DNA from: Aphodousia sp048520025
GTDB taxonomy: Bacteria > Pseudomonadota > Gammaproteobacteria > Burkholderiales > Burkholderiaceae_F
Reading direction: 5' to 3'
DNA: 9,605 nt
Assembly: GCA_048520025.1 (NCBI GenBank)
Contig: DBFZTP010000034.1
Location: 1-9,605, forward strand
Part shown: piece after piece, positions 5,586 to 9,605 of the stretch
Layout: the number at the start of each line of letters is the position of its first letter
Position numbering within the stretch: position 1 is the first letter of the stretch
Notes under the pieces: model-generated
What the model was told of the DNA's origin: nothing
What the model saw: the letters and a program-made list of their open reading frames with translations, nothing else
The model's database searches: none
Program-made: the position numbers and the translations under genes

Positions 5586-6998
5586 ATGTTTATTGGTCGC
5601 GAGAAAGAGCTAAAGTCTTTGGAATCGTTGTACAACTCTGAAAAATTTGAGTTCGCAGTGATCTATGGTCGGCGACGCGTGGGAAAAACAGCACTCATTA
5701 CGGAATTCATCAAAGACAAAAAAGCCGTCTATTTCATGGGGGTTGAAAGTAATGCAAAGCAAAATTTAGAAAACTTCAGTCAAAGTATTTTCGATTCGAC
5801 CTTAGAAAAGGGATTGGAAGGAAGTGTTTTTACGAGTTTTCAAACCGCTTTGGAATACGTATTTAAACAAGCTCAAGATGAACGTTTAGTGTTGGTCATC
5901 GATGAGTATCCCTACGTGTCGAGGTCTTCAAAGAGCCTGGCTTCAACGCTTCAACGCTTAATTGATCAATACAAAGATCATTCCAATTTGATGCTGATTT
6001 TGTGCGGTTCTTCCATGTCTTACATGCAGGATCATGTGTTGTCGTATAAGGCGCCCCTTTACGGTCGTCGCACAGCACAGATGAAGGTAGAACCCTTTGA
6101 TTTTGCCGATACGTGTCGCTACCTGAAAGGTTTTTCGGATGAAGCGAAAATCTTGGCTTACGCGATGATGGGGGGTACGCCACAGTACCTGTTGCAATTG
6201 AATGATCGCTTGTCCATTGAAGAGAACATTTGCCAGACTTTTTTGAATCCTACCTCTTCAATCTATGAAGAGCCTGAGAATTTGCTCAAACAAGAAGTCA
6301 GAGAGGCTGCACTTTACTACGCCCTGATGAGCGCGATCGCGGGCGGTGCCTCCCGAATGAACGAGATCTCTACGAAAGTCGGAGAAGAGACTTCAGTTTG
6401 CACAGCGTACTTAAAAAATCTCATGATGCTGGGGTTGGTGAAAAAAGAGGTGCCCTTTGGAGAGAAAAATTCCCGGAAATCGATCTATTCCATTGCCGAT
6501 AATCTTTTCCGATTCTGGTTTAGATTTGTTCCTGAAAACCAACAACTCATTGCTCGTGGCGCATCAACACTGGCATTTCGCAGAATTGAACCACATCTAT
6601 CGGAATTTTCCGGAGCAGTGTTTGAGGATATCTGTAAGCAATATCTTTGGGAAACGCTTTTTCAAGGTCTCAGTCCCGTTGATTTCAATGATTTGGGGCG
6701 TTGGTGGGGAACAAATCCGAAGACAAGAGAACAAGAGGAAATTGATATCGTCGGTTCTGACGGTAAAAAATCGGTTCTCTTTGCCGAATGCAAGTGGACC
6801 AATGAAAAAGTGGATTTGGGCGTTTTGCAGACTTTGCTCGAGCGAAGCCACATGTTCAATAGCAATAATCCGCATTTCTATCTTTTCTCAAAGATGGGAT
6901 TTACTTCGGCTTGTGAGGTAAAAGCACAAGAACTCGGAAATGTTTCGCTTGTCACTTATCGAGAGATTTTGGAGATCTTGAATGGGCGGAACGTGTAA
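5586..6998 (+). CDS. Archaeal-type P-loop ATPase with DUF234 C-terminal domain
   Basis: A 470-residue cytosolic ATPase of the ATPase_2 + DUF234 architecture (STAND/MNS-like), a group that is common, often multi-copy and of poorly known function. MFIGREKEL is the typical opening, followed by Walker A GRRRVGKT (28-35), Walker B LVLVIDE (101-107, D106/E107), a sensor-like CGSS (140-143), YGRR (159-162, possible arginine sensor) and GGTPQYL (196-202). A winged-helix-like stretch lies at about 245-290 and the DUF234-type NLFRFWFRFV at 306-315. EEIDIV (384-389) followed by ECK (401-403) has the spacing of a PD-(D/E)xK nuclease core, so a nuclease role is possible but unproven. AGGA (5573-5576) lies 9 nt before the ATG. 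Lys codons are mainly AAA, unlike the preceding genes, suggesting a different history. The stop codon falls inside a tandem repeat, and a small ORF overlaps the 3' end. Confidence 0.88.
   Translation: MFIGREKELKSLESLYNSEKFEFAVIYGRRRVGKTALITEFIKDKKAVYFMGVESNAKQNLENFSQSIFDSTLEKGLEGSVFTSFQTALEYVFKQAQDERLVLVIDEYPYVSRSSKSLASTLQRLIDQYKDHSNLMLILCGSSMSYMQDHVLSYKAPLYGRRTAQMKVEPFDFADTCRYLKGFSDEAKILAYAMMGGTPQYLLQLNDRLSIEENICQTFLNPTSSIYEEPENLLKQEVREAALYYALMSAIAGGASRMNEISTKVGEETSVCTAYLKNLMMLGLVKKEVPFGEKNSRKSIYSIADNLFRFWFRFVPENQQLIARGASTLAFRRIEPHLSEFSGAVFEDICKQYLWETLFQGLSPVDFNDLGRWWGTNPKTREQEEIDIVGSDGKKSVLFAECKWTNEKVDLGVLQTLLERSHMFNSNNPHFYLFSKMGFTSACEVKAQELGNVSLVTYREILEILNGRNV
6971..6976 (+). promoter_or_regulatory. 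Ribosome binding site for overlapping small ORF
   Basis: GGAGAT within the ATPase 3' end lies with its GGAG 7 nt before the ATG at 6982, ideal spacing. It argues that the +1-frame ORF is translated, probably coupled to the end of ATPase translation. Confidence 0.45.
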
Positions 6999-7110
6999 AA
7001 ACGATACGTTTTGTATTGGCGGAACGTGCAAAAACTGCCAAATTTTAGTTGGCGGATCGTGCAAATTAAGCAAGATTAAAAAAATAGTGAATCTTGTGAA
7101 TTGTTCCTAA
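6982..7110 (+). CDS. Candidate 42-aa Cys-rich repeat peptide overlapping the ATPase end
   Basis: No known family is recognised. The ORF starts at ATG 6982 in the +1 frame relative to the ATPase, overlaps its last 17 nt and stops at TAA 7108-7110. It is made of 11-residue units opening with GG[T/S]CK: GGTCKNDTFCI, GGTCKNCQILV and GGSCKLSKIKK, then a short hydrophobic tail IVNLVNCS. Six Cys (5, 11, 16, 19, 27, 41) in 42 residues and a net positive charge suggest metal binding, disulfides or a small bioactive peptide. There is no signal peptide. Support: a well-placed GGAG, ATG start, a repeat period that is a multiple of three, and conserved Cys (TGT/TGC) between units. Against: the repeat could be non-coding DNA that is open by chance, and the opposite strand also reads through it. 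Function unknown. Confidence 0.4.
   Translation: MGGTCKNDTFCIGGTCKNCQILVGGSCKLSKIKKIVNLVNCS
6985..7083. repeat. Three-unit tandem repeat with exact 33-bp period
   Basis: Units begin at 6985, 7018 and 7051. The conserved 18-nt half is GGCGGAACGTGCAAAAAC: copy 1 has one difference (TGT), copy 2 matches, and copy 3 is diverged (GGCGGATCGTGCAAATTA). Each is followed by 15 unrelated bases. The first unit straddles the ATPase stop codon. Small hairpins are possible: AAAACG-ATA-CGTTTT (6998-7012) and CTGCCAA/TTGGCGG (7035-7055). The repeat might be coding, an RNA element, a protein-binding array or the end of a mobile cassette. Confidence 0.85.
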
Positions 7111-7119
7111 CTGATTGGA

Positions 7120-7125
7120 TATAAT
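7120..7125 (+). promoter_or_regulatory. -10 box of the proBA promoter
   Basis: A perfect TATAAT 31 nt before the proB start. No good -35 lies 16-18 nt upstream (TGAATT region). The TTGG just before it is near an extended -10. The ten bases TATAATGGAA are identical to those at 2967-2976 in the transporter promoter. Confidence 0.55.
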
Positions 7126-7155
7126 GGAAAAATTCTTTTAAAAACGGGTGACGTT

Positions 7156-8313
7156 ATGTTGATTTCTCGCTCAGAATTAAAAAACGCTAAACGAATTGTG
7201 GTTAAAGTCGGCTCCAGCACGATTACGCATGCCAATGGCAAGCGCGATTTTGCACGAATGGATCGTTTGGCTAGAGAGCTTTCAGATCTTCAAAATCAAG
7301 GCAAAGAAATGATTTTGGTGACCTCGGGCGCCGTGGCCGTAGGGGTTGATCGTTTGGGCCTTACCGAGAAGCCAAAAACCATTCCGGGTAAGCAAGCTGC
7401 CGCTGCTGTGGGCCAAGGCATTTTGATGCACACCTATGACAAATTTTTCTCGGAATACGGGCAAATCACGGCACAAGTTTTGATTACTCGCCAAGAAACG
7501 GTGGATCGTCATCGCTACATCAATGCTCGTAACACCTTTAAAGAACTTTTAAAGAGCCGTGTCATTCCGATTGTCAATGAAAATGACGTGGTGGCTTTAG
7601 ACGAATTAAAGATCGGTGACAATGACAATTTGTCGGCTTTGGTGGCTGGCATTGTTGAAGCCGATTTGGTCATTATTTTGTCTGATGTTGACGGTCTTTA
7701 TACGGCAAATCCTCAAACGCATCCGGATGCCAAGCTTGTGAGCGAAGTCGAAGAGATTACGCCCGCGATTGAAGCGAGTGCAGGTGGCGCGGGCAGTAGC
7801 GTCGGTACGGGCGGAATGGCAACGAAATTGCAGGCCGCCAAAAACGCAACCACCTCAGGCATTAACTTGGTGATTGCCTCCGGTGAAGAGCTCGATTCTG
7901 TTACCCGCATTCTCAATGGAGAAAATATCGGTACCCTTTTCGTTTCTCGAGAAAACCGTTTGCAATTCAGAAAGAAATGGTTGGCCTTTGGTGCTCGTAT
8001 TAAGGGTAAGTTGACGGTGGATGCCGGGTGTGCCAAAGCAATGAAAAAGGCCGGTGGCTGTAGCATTTTGCCCGTGGGTATCAAAGCTGTAGAAGGGGAA
8101 TTTGAACCAGGTAACACGGTGAGCATTGTCAACGAAAGTGGCGAGGAATTGGCTCGCGGTTTATCTCACTACGCATCCGATGAAATTCAAAAGATTTTAG
8201 GCTGCCACAGTGATGAAATTGAGACGCGTTTGGGTCACAAAGCGTTCGATGAAGTGGTTCACCGTGATGATTTGGTGATTTTCGGTCTGGAGGCCAATGA
8301 TGAGTACTTATGA
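7156..8313 (+). CDS. proB: Glutamate 5-kinase
   Basis: Cytosolic enzyme of the first step of proline synthesis, ATP + L-glutamate to gamma-glutamyl phosphate, which is handed to ProA. The N-terminal amino-acid kinase domain (about 10-260) shows KVGSSTIT (17-24), VTSGAVAVG (55-63), VNENDVVAL (140-148), GDNDNLSALVA (154-164), SDVDGLY (176-182) and GTGGMATKLQAA (217-228). The C-terminal PUA domain (about 283-360) is present. It is 385 residues, slightly longer than E. coli ProB (367) through a C-terminal tail that overlaps proA. GGGTGA just before the ATG is the ribosome site. Family enzymes are feedback-inhibited by proline; the intact kinase domain makes this likely here too. Codon use is mixed, unlike the AAG-only bias of rpsA. 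Confidence 0.97.
   Translation: MLISRSELKNAKRIVVKVGSSTITHANGKRDFARMDRLARELSDLQNQGKEMILVTSGAVAVGVDRLGLTEKPKTIPGKQAAAAVGQGILMHTYDKFFSEYGQITAQVLITRQETVDRHRYINARNTFKELLKSRVIPIVNENDVVALDELKIGDNDNLSALVAGIVEADLVIILSDVDGLYTANPQTHPDAKLVSEVEEITPAIEASAGGAGSSVGTGGMATKLQAAKNATTSGINLVIASGEELDSVTRILNGENIGTLFVSRENRLQFRKKWLAFGARIKGKLTVDAGCAKAMKKAGGCSILPVGIKAVEGEFEPGNTVSIVNESGEELARGLSHYASDEIQKILGCHSDEIETRLGHKAFDEVVHRDDLVIFGLEANDEYL
8289..8293 (+). promoter_or_regulatory. Ribosome binding site that sets the proA start
   Basis: GGAGG inside the end of proB lies 6 nt before ATG 8300 but only 3 nt before ATG 8297. Spacing favours the second ATG (protein starting MSTYDL). Confidence 0.6.
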
Positions 8314-9556
8314 TTTGGTGCGAGATAAAGCCCATTTGGCACACGAGGCCGAAAGACGATTGGCCTTGGTTGACACCGAGACCAAAAATCGTGCGCTTTT
8401 AGCCATGGCCGATGCTTTGTTGGCTCAAAGTGATTTCATTTTGACGGAAAACGAAAAAGACATGGAACGCGCTCGCGCCAACGGCATGAAGTCTTCCATG
8501 TTGGATCGCCTTCAATTGACCGTTAATCGCATTGAAGGGATGGCTGAGGGCTTGCGCCAAGTCGCAGACCTTGCCGACCCCGTAGGCGACGTTTTATCGG
8601 ATCGAACGTTGGATAACGGGCTTCATATTCAAAAGGTTCGAGTGCCTTTGGGTGTGATCGGCATTATCTATGAAGCACGCCCCAATGTGACGGCCGATGC
8701 CATTGGTCTTTGCGTGAAGTCGGGCAATGCCGTTGTGTTAAAGGGTGGGAGCGAAGCATTATCTTCCAATGCTGCGATTGCAAAGGTCTTGACGCAAGCG
8801 GCTTACGCCAATGGCATCCCTGATGGCGCCATTCAACTCATTGATGTGAGCGATCGTGAGGCCGTGACGCATTTGATTCGTATGAATGATTATGTCGACG
8901 TGGTTATTCCTCGTGGTGGCGCAGGTTTGATTCGTTTCGTGGTTCAAAATGCCTCTGTCCCTGTGATTGAAACAGGGTCGGGTGTTTGCCACACCTTTGT
9001 CGATGCTACGGCCGATTGCGATAAAGCACGAAAGATCGCCTTTAACGCCAAGGTGCAACGTCCTTCTGTTTGCAATGCCATGGAAACGCTTTTGGTTCAT
9101 AAGGATGTGGCCGAAGCTTTCTTACCTGCAATGCTCAAAGACTATTTTGATGCCGGCGTAACGATCATGGGGTGCGAGAAGGTGCAAGCTTTTGATGCCC
9201 GAGTGGTTCCTGCAACCGAGGAAGATTGGGCCACGGAATACGGTGACTTGCGATTGTCGGTGAAGATTGTCGAGGGGCTTGATGAGGCACTTGATCACAT
9301 TGCGCGCTTTAGCACGAAGCACTCTGAATGCATTGTGACCGAAGACGCAACAAATGCACAGATCTTCCAGCGCTCAATTGATGCCGCTGCCGTCTATGTC
9401 AATGCCTCTACTCGATTTACGGATGGCTTTGAATTTGGTTTTGGTGCGGAAATCGGCATCAGTACGCAAAAACTTCATGCCAGAGGTCCCATGGCGTTGC
9501 CGGAATTGACCTCTTACAAGTATTTAGTGACAGGTAACGGTCAAGTTCGCGGCTAA
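8300..9556 (+). CDS. proA: Glutamate-5-semialdehyde dehydrogenase (gamma-glutamyl phosphate reductase)
   Basis: Second step of proline synthesis: NADPH-dependent reduction of gamma-glutamyl phosphate to glutamate-5-semialdehyde, which cyclises to pyrroline-5-carboxylate. It has an aldehyde-dehydrogenase fold of 418 residues (E. coli 417). Visible motifs are YEARPNVTADA (124-134), KGGSEA (148-153), PRGGAGLI (204-211), ETGSGVCH (224-231), VQRPSVCNAMET (252-263, catalytic Cys258) and NASTRFTDGFEFGFGAEIG (368-386). The start overlaps proB by 14 nt, so translation is coupled, fitting ProB-ProA channelling of the labile phosphate. ATG 8297 is an alternative start one codon upstream. It is complete within the window and followed by a terminator. 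Confidence 0.97.
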   Translation: MSTYDLVRDKAHLAHEAERRLALVDTETKNRALLAMADALLAQSDFILTENEKDMERARANGMKSSMLDRLQLTVNRIEGMAEGLRQVADLADPVGDVLSDRTLDNGLHIQKVRVPLGVIGIIYEARPNVTADAIGLCVKSGNAVVLKGGSEALSSNAAIAKVLTQAAYANGIPDGAIQLIDVSDREAVTHLIRMNDYVDVVIPRGGAGLIRFVVQNASVPVIETGSGVCHTFVDATADCDKARKIAFNAKVQRPSVCNAMETLLVHKDVAEAFLPAMLKDYFDAGVTIMGCEKVQAFDARVVPATEEDWATEYGDLRLSVKIVEGLDEALDHIARFSTKHSECIVTEDATNAQIFQRSIDAAAVYVNASTRFTDGFEFGFGAEIGISTQKLHARGPMALPELTSYKYLVTGNGQVRG

Positions 9557-9576
9557 TCATTTTCTACTGATTTTGG

Positions 9577-9605
9577 GCGCCTCTCTGTTTTTGATGGAGA
9601 GGCGC
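9577..9605 (+). terminator. Terminator hairpin after proA, cut by window edge
   Basis: GCGCCTCTC (9577-9585) and GAGAGGCGC (9597-9605) make a perfect 9-bp GC-rich stem with an 11-nt loop, 20 nt after the proA stop. The two G bases before the left arm suggest the stem continues past the window end. The expected T-run would lie outside, so this is a strong but incomplete terminator call. Confidence 0.7.

Noticed and set aside
6888..7073. Minus-strand frame with LHVPP repeats through the 33-bp array
   Set aside because: The repeats appear because the period is a multiple of three. It starts at TTG with no ribosome site and runs into the ATPase. Between units 1 and 2 its changes are also synonymous, so this strand is not fully excluded, only less supported than the plus-strand ORF.
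6985..7083. CRISPR or similar guide array
   Set aside because: There are only three units, with a short 18-nt core, 15-nt spacers, a degenerate third copy and no cas genes. The units also overlap a coding end.

Overview
The window looks like the chromosome of a moderately AT-rich betaproteobacterium. It carries the conserved proteobacterial block cmk-rpsA-ihfB, and IHF-beta is essentially restricted to Proteobacteria. The S1 N-terminus resembles betaproteobacterial S1 (Burkholderiales style). Moderate GC plus a transporter/M20 hydrolase pair would suit a gut-associated Sutterellaceae-like organism (Sutterella/Parasutterella type). The family-level guess is inference only.

Layout, all genes on the + strand. 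(1) 1-2853: cytidylate kinase cut by the left edge, a hairpin with a T-run, ribosomal protein S1 with six S1 domains, then IHF-beta 10 nt after rpsA, closed by a strong intrinsic terminator. (2) 2854-5494: a regulatory intergenic region (alternative hairpins, tandem AGTCTC motifs, a perfect TATAAT), a polytopic membrane transporter of unrecognised family, a hairpin-T element only 21 nt before the next gene, and an M20 amidohydrolase closed by another terminator. The two genes look like an uptake-plus-hydrolysis module for an N-acylated amino acid or similar amide. Their rpsA-like codon choice suggests high expression. (3) 5495-7110: an accessory-looking island with an archaeal-type ATPase (ATPase_2 plus DUF234, with a PD-(D/E)xK-like C-terminus). 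Its last codons overlap a 33-bp-period tandem repeat. In the +1 frame, behind a good Shine-Dalgarno, that repeat reads as a 42-residue Cys-rich peptide built of GG[T/S]CK repeats. (4) 7111-9605: a promoter, then proB and proA overlapping by 14 nt (glutamate to glutamate-5-semialdehyde, the first two steps of proline synthesis), then a terminator hairpin cut by the right edge.

The most unusual item is the repeat array and overlapping small Cys-rich ORF behind the ATPase. Next are the transporter leader and the codon bias of the transporter/hydrolase pair. The rest is housekeeping. No stretch over 300 nt lacks a gene; the longest gap is the 217 nt before the transporter.
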